Positions 16,768 through 23,982 of a stretch of DNA of 33,625 bases are shown piece after piece. Numbering within the stretch: position 1 is the stretch's first letter; each line of letters starts with the position of its first letter. The position numbers and the translations under genes are program-made. Under the pieces are notes generated by a model. That model made no database searches, was not told the origin of the DNA, and saw only the letters and a program-made list of their open reading frames with translations. This DNA comes from Lentibacillus kapialis (lineage in GTDB: Bacteria; Bacillota; Bacilli; Bacillales; Amphibacillaceae), in NCBI RefSeq assembly GCF_014646635.1, contig NZ_BMNQ01000040.1, positions 1 to 33,625 of the forward strand, in the 5' to 3' direction.

Positions 16768-16796
16768 ATTATACAACTTTAGTAAACGGCTTTGAC
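16768..16796 (-). promoter_or_regulatory. Promoter of the peptide importer operon
   Basis: On the minus strand a consensus TATAAT (plus 16768-16773) has GTCAAA 17 bases upstream (plus 16791-16796). The -35 is weak, so an activator or relief of a repressor is possible. Confidence 0.55.
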
Positions 16797-16858
16797 CTTT
16801 TTCTCTTTTTTCTCAAAAAAATAAATATTGGAACTAGTTACTGAGGTGAAGAAAGGTC

Positions 16859-16887
16859 TTGTTTAAATCAACAGATAACGTTATAAT
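16859..16887 (+). promoter_or_regulatory. Promoter of tRNA-Arg
   Basis: TTGTTT (16859-16864) and TATAAT (16882-16887) are 17 bases apart. The start near 16894 leaves a leader of about 25 bases for RNase P to remove. Confidence 0.7.
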
Positions 16888-16918
16888 ATCTATTGTGTTT
16901 GAATCAAACATGGCACAT

Positions 16919-16992
16919 GCGCTCGTAGCTCAGTCGGATAGAGCACTGGTTTCCGGTACCAGGCGTCGGGGGTTCAAGTCCTCCCGGGCGCG
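16919..16992 (+). tRNA. tRNA-Arg, anticodon CCG
   Basis: A full cloverleaf of 74 bases. The acceptor stem GCGCTCG pairs with CGGGCGC (one G-T pair), the D arm has AGCTCAGTCGGATAGAGC, the anticodon stem CTGGT/ACCAG encloses TTCCGGT with anticodon CCG, and the T arm has GGTTCAAGTCC. The 3' CCA is not encoded. It reads the CGG codon. It stands alone with its own promoter and terminator. Confidence 0.97.
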
Positions 16993-17024
16993 CTATTTTC
17001 AGAAGGACAAGAACTGAAATTGGT

Positions 17025-17080
17025 CACGAAATGGTCACCTTTAGTCAACTAAAGTGAATGACCGTTCGTGTCTTTTTTTT
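17025..17080 (+). terminator. Terminator of the tRNA gene
   Basis: A long hairpin: CACGAA (17025-17030) with TTCGTG (17065-17070), GGTCA with TGACC, and CTTTAG with CTAAAG around a short loop, then a run of eight T residues at 17073-17080. There are a few internal mismatches. Confidence 0.85.
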
Positions 17081-17128
17081 GTTTTATAGAGGCTGATTCT
17101 AAACTTTCGGCAACAGCTGATTGCATGT

Positions 17129-17394
17129 TTGGAAGCATATGGGAGTGAGTATCCAATGTTACTTGAATGGATGAATGGCAAGTCGTTCTTGTGTAATTTT
17201 TGGGTGCGTTTGCAGTGCGAAAGGGCTAAAAATATCGTATCAACCATAACGAATACATCATACCAAAGCGCGGAAAGCGTATTAGAAATGATAAATTATG
17301 AAGTTAAGCCCGCAATTGTTATATTATAAACGGGTGTCAATGTTGAACATGCGAAAGAATATATCGAAAGGCCGTTGAATTAGTACAGGAATAG
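17129..17394 (+). pseudogene. Decayed fragment resembling the C-terminus of MurQ
   Basis: An open stretch of 66 codons includes ERAKNIVSTITNTSYQSAES, then a VLEMINYEVKPAIVIL segment. After a one-base frame change it continues as TGVNVEHAKEYIER and, after a second shift, VELVQE. The order of these pieces resembles the C-terminal helical domain of N-acetylmuramic acid 6-phosphate etherase. There is no ribosome site and no N-terminal domain, and at least two frameshifts, so it cannot make a working enzyme. Assignment is by eye and moderate. Confidence 0.4.
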
Positions 17395-17423
17395 CATAAT
17401 TAACACAACCCCACATTCAGGAT

Positions 17424-17489
17424 TATCTAAATCAACGTCATTTAGATAAAGCATGCACGAAATCCCCACACTGAAAACAGGTGGGGATT
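17424..17489. other. Two adjacent hairpins after the symporter gene
   Basis: TATCTAAA (17424-17431) pairs with TTTAGATA (17441-17448), and AATCCCCAC (17461-17469) pairs with GTGGGGATT (17481-17489). Neither is followed by a clear T-run on the minus strand, but they lie just beyond the symporter stop and are the only candidates for its transcript end. Confidence 0.45.
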
Positions 17490-17544
17490 ATTTGACGCTT
17501 ACTTAATTTTAATAGTAGGTGTCACTGTTCATATTAAGACTGCC

Positions 17545-18936
17545 TCAAGATGCTTGCCTTTTTGAAGTCGCAAGTGTTACAAAGATTAGAACCAATATAG
17601 CAACAGGGACAGCAATTACGGAACTATTAATCTCGAATGGCTTGCCAAGCACAATTTCCCACGTTAGTGTTGTAACGACACCGGCGATCATGGAAGAAAG
17701 TCCGCCAGCTTTATTGACCCGCTTCCAGAGCAATACACCTAAAACAGCTGGTGTAAGACCTGCGCCATATACCGTGTAGGCATACATTTGGACATCCAGA
17801 ATGGTCGGGAAATAGCTGATTAATACATAAGCGAGGACGCCCATTATAACCACAAAGATTTTCGTCGTATTCATCAATTGCTTATCCGTTGGATTCTTCA
17901 TGAAGTACCTATTAACAATATCATAGGTGACGTTGGTCGCACCGGATAACAGGTAAGAGTTGCCTGTTGTAATAATAAAAGCCGTTGCTGCAGCTAATAA
18001 AATTCCGCCAACCACGTTGGGCAACACGACTGTCGAGGCCATTAATGCCATCCCGGGTTCAATACTTTGAAACATTGAACTGGACGCAAACGCAATTAAA
18101 CTGATGACAGGTGTAACAATAAGAATGCCAGCGATCCATCCGATATTTGCCTTTTTGGTTGCACGATCCTCTTTAGATGCGGCCAGTCGTTGGTACATAT
18201 TTTGATCACTTAATATTAAAAACAGAGGTGGCAGCAAGTATCCCAGCAACTGGATAGTTGAGAGAGATCCTGTTGCAGTCAGGTGGCTCGCTGGCACATT
18301 TGATGTGATTTCACCCCATCCTCCTGCAATCGAAATCATGAAAGGAAGAGCAATCAATAGTCCAAGCACCATGAATCCTGAACTTAGTGCATCAGTCGGT
18401 GCAACAGACCTGAGCCCTCCAATGGTAGCGAGGAATATGATTAAAATGCCGCCAATGATGACGCCCCATTGGGATGAAAGCCCAGTTGTCACGTTTAAGA
18501 TAAACCCTACGCCTTGAATCTGATACGAAACAATCCCGACATAGGCAAGAATGATGATAATACTCGCTAGTAATCTGGCACTTGGTCCATATTTTTCTTC
18601 CAGGATTGAGGAGACAGTATATTTCCCCAGACTGCGTACTTTGGGGGCGATGAAATAGAGTAAAATGATGCCGGCAAGAACCGGGATGGTTAATAAAAAA
18701 GCCGGGATTATACCGAAACTGTAAGCCATCGATGTCTGGCCCCCGGTTATACTGCCGCTTCCTACCCACGTGGCCAGCAGTGTACCACTCAACACAAGTG
18801 TGCCTAAACTTCTTCCTGCTAAAATGTAATCCTCACTTTTTGAAATTTTTTTCGAGTAGTAGATACCAAGCATTACCATAAGAATGCTGTATCCTATCAC
18901 ATACCATAATAACGATACATCTGATTCAATACCCAA
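17545..18936 (-). CDS. Sodium:solute symporter (SSS family)
   Basis: A membrane protein of 463 residues with about 12 or 13 hydrophobic helices. SEDYILAGRSLG after the first helix, GSGSITGGQTSMAYSFG, and an intact IGGLRSVAPTDALSS are SSS-family marks. SSS proteins couple sodium entry to uptake of amino acids, organic acids, osmolytes or sugars; the substrate is not clear. I place the start at TTG 18936, seven bases after AAAGGGGA; an upstream ATG at 18990 would add 18 hydrophilic residues and has no such site. It is divergent from a MarR regulator and an M24 hydrolase, suggesting that the hydrolase acts on the solute imported here. Confidence 0.9.
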   Translation of the reverse strand: MGIESDVSLLWYVIGYSILMVMLGIYYSKKISKSEDYILAGRSLGTLVLSGTLLATWVGSGSITGGQTSMAYSFGIIPAFLLTIPVLAGIILLYFIAPKVRSLGKYTVSSILEEKYGPSARLLASIIIILAYVGIVSYQIQGVGFILNVTTGLSSQWGVIIGGILIIFLATIGGLRSVAPTDALSSGFMVLGLLIALPFMISIAGGWGEITSNVPASHLTATGSLSTIQLLGYLLPPLFLILSDQNMYQRLAASKEDRATKKANIGWIAGILIVTPVISLIAFASSSMFQSIEPGMALMASTVVLPNVVGGILLAAATAFIITTGNSYLLSGATNVTYDIVNRYFMKNPTDKQLMNTTKIFVVIMGVLAYVLISYFPTILDVQMYAYTVYGAGLTPAVLGVLLWKRVNKAGGLSSMIAGVVTTLTWEIVLGKPFEINSSVIAVPVAILVLIFVTLATSKRQAS

Positions 18937-19000
18937 TGTCAGATCCCCTTTCTTGTTTGTAGTGATACTTGAATCATGAGCAAAACGCACGATCAGCAGA

Positions 19001-19012
19001 TACGATATCGTA
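19001..19012. promoter_or_regulatory. Palindromic operator candidate between symporter and marR
   Basis: TACGATATCGTA is a perfect 12-base palindrome in the divergent intergenic region. Its half TACGATA occurs again at 19068-19074, next to the marR promoter. Paired sites of this kind suit a dimeric MarR regulator. Confidence 0.45.
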
Positions 19013-19072
19013 ACTATTTTTTATAGAACGCAAGTCTTTTTCAGTCCCGCTTAGTCCCATCTGTTTGTACGA

Positions 19073-19104
19073 TAGTTGACAAAAGCAACTAAAATGGTTA
19101 GGGT
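19073..19104 (+). promoter_or_regulatory. marR promoter with overlapping inverted repeat
   Basis: A perfect TTGACA (19076-19081) is followed after 17 bases by TAGGGT (19099-19104), a weak -10. TAGTTG (19073-19078) and CAACTA (19086-19091) form an inverted repeat with a 7-base spacer across the -35, well placed for autoregulation. Confidence 0.5.
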
Positions 19105-19140
19105 ATATTGTAAATTATTTAAAAAGTGGAATCAATCAAA

Positions 19141-19581
19141 ATGGACAATATTAAGGAAAACATTCAAAAAATAAAACATTTCAACCGTTTCTACTTGCGG
19201 ATGATGGGATTATTCTCGCAGTATGATGATCAAAGTACCTATTCCGCAACGGAAGCGATGATTCTGTTTGAAATACATTCGGTTGAAAAATGTACGGCTT
19301 CATACTTAGCGGATTATTTTTTATTGGATAAAGGGTATGTCAGCCGTCTATTAAAACGGCTTTCCAAAAAAGGTATAATCGAAAAGTTTCCATCTACAGA
19401 AGATCGTCGAATACAATATCTCGAAATGACTGATAAGGGGGAGGGAGACTTACGAGCGCTCTCGAAATATGCAAACGCAAATGTTGAAAACATGATTGCA
19501 GGAATACCCGGAAAAGAAACCGATCAATTGGTTCAGGCCATGCGTCAAATCGAAATGATATTGAAACAACATGAGCATTGA
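19141..19581 (+). CDS. MarR family transcriptional regulator
   Basis: A 146-residue winged-helix regulator. TATEAMILFEIHS-like helices lead into CTASYLADYFLLDKGYVSRL (recognition helix) and a wing with PSTEDRRIQYLEMTDKGEG, all in the right order for the family. ATG 19141 is preferred, with GTGGA about 10 bases upstream; a GTG at 19126 would add five residues. It is divergent from the symporter and 79 bases upstream of the M24 hydrolase, so it probably controls both in response to their substrate. Confidence 0.9.
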   Translation: MDNIKENIQKIKHFNRFYLRMMGLFSQYDDQSTYSATEAMILFEIHSVEKCTASYLADYFLLDKGYVSRLLKRLSKKGIIEKFPSTEDRRIQYLEMTDKGEGDLRALSKYANANVENMIAGIPGKETDQLVQAMRQIEMILKQHEH

Positions 19582-19660
19582 ACCAGACACTAGGGAGAGA
19601 TAGGTAGTAGAGGGCAATATACAGTTTGTACATCATCTGATTCAGAGGAGGAACGGACAT

Positions 19661-20836
19661 ATGTTATTATCTATTCCAAATGAAGAATTTAAGGCACGTC
19701 AGGCGGATTTTTTTAACAAGCTGCTCGAAAAGAAATGTGATGCTGCTGTGATATTTGCGGCGACTGATATTTTTTATCTGACAGGATTCCATTTCATTGC
19801 AACAGAACGACCGATTGGTCTGCTGGTTGATCCAAATGACAAGTGGCACTTAATCGTACCCCGACTGGAGCATGAGCACGCAGAGGAATACGCTGTTATG
19901 GACCACGTGCATTCCTATCCTGAATATCCTGGCACGAAGCATCCAATGAAATATGTAAAAGAAGTCCTGCAGTTCTATGGATTCGAAGGCAAAACAATCG
20001 GGTATGATTCAATCAGCTATGGTTCGCCAATGGGCTATCGCGGGCCAACCATTGATACTTTGATCGAAGCTGATTTTGTGTCGCTTTATGGTATCATTGA
20101 GGAAATGCGGTTCGTGAAATCTCCGAATGAAATTGAATTAATCAAGGAATCGTGCCGTTGGGGAAATTTGGCACATAGGCTGTTGCAAAAATACACAAAA
20201 TCAGGTATCAGTGAAATCGAAATTACCGGCAAGGCGTCACAAGAAGCGACATTGACTATGATTGAGACATTGGGATCCGATTATAAACCACACGGCCAGA
20301 CAGCTTCTGCGACGTTCAGAGGCCAGGTAGGCTCCGAATCCGCCTTTCCGCATGCGGTTACACAAAACGTGATTATGTCAAAAGGGGATACGCTGGTGAC
20401 CGGTGCGGCTGCAGCGGTGTTCGGTTATGACAGTGAGCTGGAGAGGACGATGTTTGTTGAAGAAGTATCCAAGGAACAGGAAAAATATTTCAATTATATG
20501 TACAATGCCCAAGAAGTTGCCTTAAATGCCATTAAATCCGGCGCTACATATGCTTCTGTAGAGGAGCAGGTGCAGGCTTACTATAAACAGGAAGGTATCA
20601 CAGAGCTGACGAAACATCATACGGGTCACAATATTGGGCTTTTGATTCATGAAGCACCATTCTTTGATTTAGGCGATGACACCATTATTGAACCCGGTAT
20701 GGTGGTCACAGTTGAACCGGGCATTTATGTTAAAGGCGTTGGAGGCTTCAGACACTCTGATACGGTGTTGGTAACGGAAAACGGCATTGAAATGCTCACC
20801 TATTATCCGAGGGATTTGGAGTCGCTTATTAGTTGA
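19661..20836 (+). CDS. M24-fold (aminopeptidase P / creatinase-like) hydrolase lacking metal ligands
   Basis: A 391-residue protein with the two-domain creatinase/prolidase layout: an N-terminal domain (DAAVIFAATDIFYLTGFHF) and a pita-bread domain from about residue 160. The family signature positions are altered. The first metal Asp is Gly248 (LVTGAAAAVFGY), the second is Glu259 (DSELERT), His323 (HHTGHNIG) and Glu352 (TVEPGIY) are kept, and the last Glu is Ser366 (FRHSDTVLV). Metal-free members of the fold include creatinase and ectoine hydrolase, so a C-N hydrolase for a small compound is more likely than a proline peptidase. ATG 19661 follows AGAGGAGGAAC. It is co-directional with marR and divergent from a symporter. 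Confidence 0.85.
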   Translation: MLLSIPNEEFKARQADFFNKLLEKKCDAAVIFAATDIFYLTGFHFIATERPIGLLVDPNDKWHLIVPRLEHEHAEEYAVMDHVHSYPEYPGTKHPMKYVKEVLQFYGFEGKTIGYDSISYGSPMGYRGPTIDTLIEADFVSLYGIIEEMRFVKSPNEIELIKESCRWGNLAHRLLQKYTKSGISEIEITGKASQEATLTMIETLGSDYKPHGQTASATFRGQVGSESAFPHAVTQNVIMSKGDTLVTGAAAAVFGYDSELERTMFVEEVSKEQEKYFNYMYNAQEVALNAIKSGATYASVEEQVQAYYKQEGITELTKHHTGHNIGLLIHEAPFFDLGDDTIIEPGMVVTVEPGIYVKGVGGFRHSDTVLVTENGIEMLTYYPRDLESLIS

Positions 20837-20976
20837 GGTGATTGGGGGTAACATTTTAATCGTCGTGAGATCCACAAAACGATTTCAGGCGATCGATATA
20901 CAGCTCCGGCTGCATTTTTAAAAAGAGCAATTTTGAAGTTAATTCTAATAATAATTCTGAGGAGTTATGAACATCT

Positions 20977-22101
20977 ATGGATATTTCGGCAGAATTAGCC
21001 CAAGCAATTGTGTCAAATATGGAAGAAATAATACATCAAGACATCAACTATATTAACACCGAAGGAATAATTATAGCCAGTACGAATACCAACCGAATTG
21101 GCACCTACCATGGAGGAGGGAAAAAAGTAAAGGAAACAAATGATGATTTAATTATAAGGTATGATGGGGAATATACTGGTTCACGAAAAGGTATTAACTT
21201 GCCAATTTATTTTGAGAATACAATTGTTGGGGTTATTGGAATCACTGGAGAAAAACAAGAAGTAGAAAAATTCGGGGCAATCATTAAAAGTATGACGGAA
21301 TTACTAATTAAAAATGCATATTTAACCAATATTAAAAATAAGGAAAGAGAAAACCAGAGAATGATTATTGAAGAGCTATTATTCAATGATGAAAACGAAG
21401 AAAGTATTTTTATGAGTCGATTAAAGGTTTTCAATATAAAGGAAAATGTTCCGAGAATAGTTATTGTTTCAGAGGTGTTAAACGAAGATTTTCCTGCGCT
21501 CGACATTAAAGATAGGGTTATCGATTTATTTGATCATAAGTTAATGAAGAATCCTGACAATCTAATGATGCAGAATAAAAACAATATTATCATGATATTG
21601 CAGAACGTTTCACGTGAGAATGTATTAACAATGTTAAATGATATAAACCAAATCGTAAAAAAAGAGCACGGGTTACAACTTAAATTTGGGATAGGAACTA
21701 TTGAAACAAAACTACATAAAATAAGGGGATCTTATAAAAAAGCGAGCATTGCATTAGATTGGGTATTGTCATCCAAAGAGATAGATATTAACTACTATGA
21801 TGATATGGATATAGAATTAATAATTGAGAATGTAACCGAAGATACAAAGAATGAATTTTATAAGAAGGTAATTGGAAATTTAAAGCCTGGTGATTTCAGT
21901 GAATATAAAGAGATTATTAGTCTTTTTGAAAAGTTCAATGGATCGATTCAACAAATTTCAGAGTCAATGTTTATCCACAAAAATACGTTGCAATATAAAT
22001 TAAATAAATTGCATAAAATAACAGGGTATGATATTAGAAACTATAAAGATTTTACAATTATTAAACTAGCTTATTTGTTAACTGAAAATCAAAATACCTA
22101 A
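20977..22101 (+). CDS. CdaR/SdaR-type sugar-diacid regulator
   Basis: A 374-residue transcription factor. The N-terminal diacid-recognition domain opens MDISAELAQAIVSNMEEII and contains TEGIIIASTNTNRIGTYHGG; the C-terminal PucR-type helix-turn-helix is in ISESMFIHKNTLQYKLNKLH, followed by TGYDIRNYKDFTIIKLAYLL. Relatives activate genes for glycerate, galactarate or glucarate use, usually next to a glycerate kinase gene, as here. ATG 20977 lies 13 bases after GAGGAG, rather far, but the protein start matches the family. The AT-rich style of the island begins with this gene. Confidence 0.92.
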   Translation: MDISAELAQAIVSNMEEIIHQDINYINTEGIIIASTNTNRIGTYHGGGKKVKETNDDLIIRYDGEYTGSRKGINLPIYFENTIVGVIGITGEKQEVEKFGAIIKSMTELLIKNAYLTNIKNKERENQRMIIEELLFNDENEESIFMSRLKVFNIKENVPRIVIVSEVLNEDFPALDIKDRVIDLFDHKLMKNPDNLMMQNKNNIIMILQNVSRENVLTMLNDINQIVKKEHGLQLKFGIGTIETKLHKIRGSYKKASIALDWVLSSKEIDINYYDDMDIELIIENVTEDTKNEFYKKVIGNLKPGDFSEYKEIISLFEKFNGSIQQISESMFIHKNTLQYKLNKLHKITGYDIRNYKDFTIIKLAYLLTENQNT

Positions 22102-22451
22102 TTAGCAATCTGGCTAAGTGTAATTAACTTTGTGACACGCCTGATTACAGCCATCAAAATTTACCACCAAATGATAGTTTTTTATACAGAATAAAGCACT
22201 TATATGGAACAGACTCAGAGCTACAGCGAAGCGGATTGCCATTGGTTGTAACGCCCGATTCTAAGTCAATGGTGTCGCGCTACTGAATTCGCACTATCTT
22301 GGGCAAAGCAGAGTACCTCTTTTACTGCGTGGTAAAGCGAGTTGGCATTGCCTGGTAAATTGTTTGTCAAACATTGGTACAAAAGAAAAGATGGCAGAGG
22401 TGGTAAAAAAACTGGCCGTAATCACACGCCTAATAAAAAATAACAATCCAT
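22102..22451. other. Gene-free stretch with possible decayed coding sequence
   Basis: No intact gene is seen. Around 22197-22380 one frame reads without obvious bias as SELQRSGLPLVVTPDSKS and, after a stop, RTILGKAEYLFYC, and another frame gives TKEKMAEVVKKLAVITRL. The GC content here is higher than in the genes on either side. This looks like the remains of one or more genes, but I cannot name them. Confidence 0.3.
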
Positions 22452-22481
22452 GTTATGCATAACATATGCATAGCTTTTTTT
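22452..22481 (+). terminator. Terminator between cdaR and the glycerate kinase operon
   Basis: Two copies of the palindrome TATGCATA (22454-22461 and 22465-22472) are separated by ACA and fold into an 8-bp hairpin, followed by GC and seven T residues. It is the only terminator downstream of cdaR. Confidence 0.75.
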
Positions 22482-22506
22482 GTTTATTATTTTGTTATAT
22501 AGAACA

Positions 22507-22562
22507 TAGACCTTTGAAGAAACCAATCCTATAATGAATATAAGTTAAAGAAAGCGTTTTCT
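22507..22562 (+). promoter_or_regulatory. Promoter and cre site of the glycerate kinase operon
   Basis: TAGACC (22507-22512) and TATAAT (22530-22535) are 17 bases apart. AGAAAGCGTTTTCT at 22549-22562, just after the expected start site, fits the cre consensus except at the two outermost bases, and is fully symmetric around the central CG apart from one position. CcpA bound here would block transcription when preferred sugars are present. Confidence 0.65.
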
Positions 22563-22589
22563 AATGTTGATTGGATTGGAAGTGGTAGA

Positions 22590-23756
22590 TTGAATATTGT
22601 TATTGCGACAGACTCATTTAAAGGTAGCGCATCTACATTTGAAGTTGCAGATTCCATCGAGAAAGGTATTAAAAATTTGGAACCGTTTGCGAGTATTAAC
22701 AAGTTCCCGATTTCAGATGGTGGTGAAGGAACAGTTGACGCGCTGGTCGCTGCATCAAATGGAAAATTTATTGAAAAAGAAGTTACAAACCCATTAGGTG
22801 AAAAAGTTTCGGGTAGATTGGGGCTTTTAGAGAATAATATAGCAGTCATTGCGATGGCTGAAGCATCAGGGTTGACTCTTATAAAAGAGGATGAAAAAAA
22901 TCCCTTTAAAACAACAACTTATGGTACTGGAGAGTTGATTAAAGCTGCACTGGATTTAGGCGTAGATGAAATTCTAATTGGGATAGGTGGCAGCGCTACC
23001 AACGATGGGGGAGCAGGAATGGCACAAGCACTTGGCGTTTCTTTAAAGGATGGAAATGGTGATCCAATTGGGTTTGGCGCTGAAGCTTTAGAGAACTTAG
23101 AGGTAGTAGACATGACAAATATTGATAACAGAATAAAAGGTACAAAAGTTACCGTTTTTTCAGATGTAGTTAATCCATTGTGTGGCTTGAATGGTGCTTC
23201 TTATATATATGGACCACAAAAAGGGGCGTCAGAAGAGGATGTGAAATGGCTTGACCAACTATTATACAAATATGGTGGGACACTGGAAAAGCAATTGAAC
23301 ATGCCTGTTATGAATGAAAAAGGGTCAGGAGCTGCTGGTGGACTTGGAGCGGGCTTATTGGCTTTTTGTAATGCTGAGATACACTCTGGTGTCAATAAAA
23401 TACTGGAAAAAACTAAATTGGAAGATCATATACAAAATGCAGATGTAGTCATAACCGGCGAAGGAAAAATGGATTCTCAATCTGTATATGGAAAGGCACC
23501 AATTGGGGTGGCAAAGATAGCGCAAAAATATAATGTCCCTGTAATTGCCATAGTCGGAAGTGAAGGTAGTGATATTAGAGAAGTTTATAAACATGGAATT
23601 GATCTTGTTATCGATATTATCAATAAACCGATGGATTTAAAAAAAGCAATGGAAAATGCTTGTGAATTGATTGAATATGCCGGTGAAAAGGCAATAAGGT
23701 CGTTTGAATTAAAGGATAAATTACTTAAATGGAGGGAACCGTATGAGTTTATCTAA
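22590..23756 (+). CDS. glxK: Glycerate kinase (GarK/GlxK type)
   Basis: A 388-residue kinase of glycerate kinase type 1, which phosphorylates D-glycerate to 2- or 3-phosphoglycerate and so feeds lower glycolysis. Visible marks are IATDSFKGSASTFEVADSIE at the start, FPISDGGEGTVDAL, LIGIGGSATNDGGAGMAQAL, a Gly-rich GSGAAGGLGAGLL and GEGKMDSQSVYGKAP near the C-terminus. The start is TTG 22590, behind GGAAGTGG. It is the first gene after the cre-bearing promoter and overlaps the DUF3311 gene by 14 bases. With cdaR upstream it forms the usual regulator-kinase pair. Confidence 0.93.
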   Translation: MNIVIATDSFKGSASTFEVADSIEKGIKNLEPFASINKFPISDGGEGTVDALVAASNGKFIEKEVTNPLGEKVSGRLGLLENNIAVIAMAEASGLTLIKEDEKNPFKTTTYGTGELIKAALDLGVDEILIGIGGSATNDGGAGMAQALGVSLKDGNGDPIGFGAEALENLEVVDMTNIDNRIKGTKVTVFSDVVNPLCGLNGASYIYGPQKGASEEDVKWLDQLLYKYGGTLEKQLNMPVMNEKGSGAAGGLGAGLLAFCNAEIHSGVNKILEKTKLEDHIQNADVVITGEGKMDSQSVYGKAPIGVAKIAQKYNVPVIAIVGSEGSDIREVYKHGIDLVIDIINKPMDLKKAMENACELIEYAGEKAIRSFELKDKLLKWREPYEFI

Positions 23757-23982
23757 GAAGGTGCTTTTTATTCTATTTAATGTTGTTTATTTCACATTTG
23801 ATTGGATCGTACTACCTTATGTACCAAACCCTATATTGTTTGGCTGGATTCCTTTACAAATGTTTTTACTCTTTACGCTTCCATTGGTGGCAGCTACAGT
23901 TTGGGGTTTCTATTTTAACAATTTTTTCAATACTCAAAAACATGTGAAGTATAATACTGATGGGAAGGAGCCGGCGCAATGA
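23743..23982 (+). CDS. Small two-helix membrane protein, DUF3311 family
   Basis: A 79-residue protein with two hydrophobic helices (about residues 6-24 and 33-56), the motif IPLQMFLLFTLPLVA and a polar C-terminal tail. It matches the DUF3311 family, whose members sit directly before an SSS transporter (as in yhjC-yhjB of B. subtilis) and may act as a small subunit. ATG 23743 has GGAGGGAACC upstream, inside the end of glxK, and its own end overlaps the symporter start by four bases (ATGA). Confidence 0.85.
   Translation: MSLSKKVLFILFNVVYFTFDWIVLPYVPNPILFGWIPLQMFLLFTLPLVAATVWGFYFNNFFNTQKHVKYNTDGKEPAQ

Noticed and set aside
16919-17080. tRNA-Arg 3' end as a phage or island attachment site
   Set aside because: No integrase gene and no second copy of the tRNA 3' end could be found in the window.
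17041-17247. 68-codon minus-strand frame after the tRNA gene
   Set aside because: It begins in the decayed MurQ-like fragment and ends in the tRNA terminator, with no ribosome site and no family resemblance.
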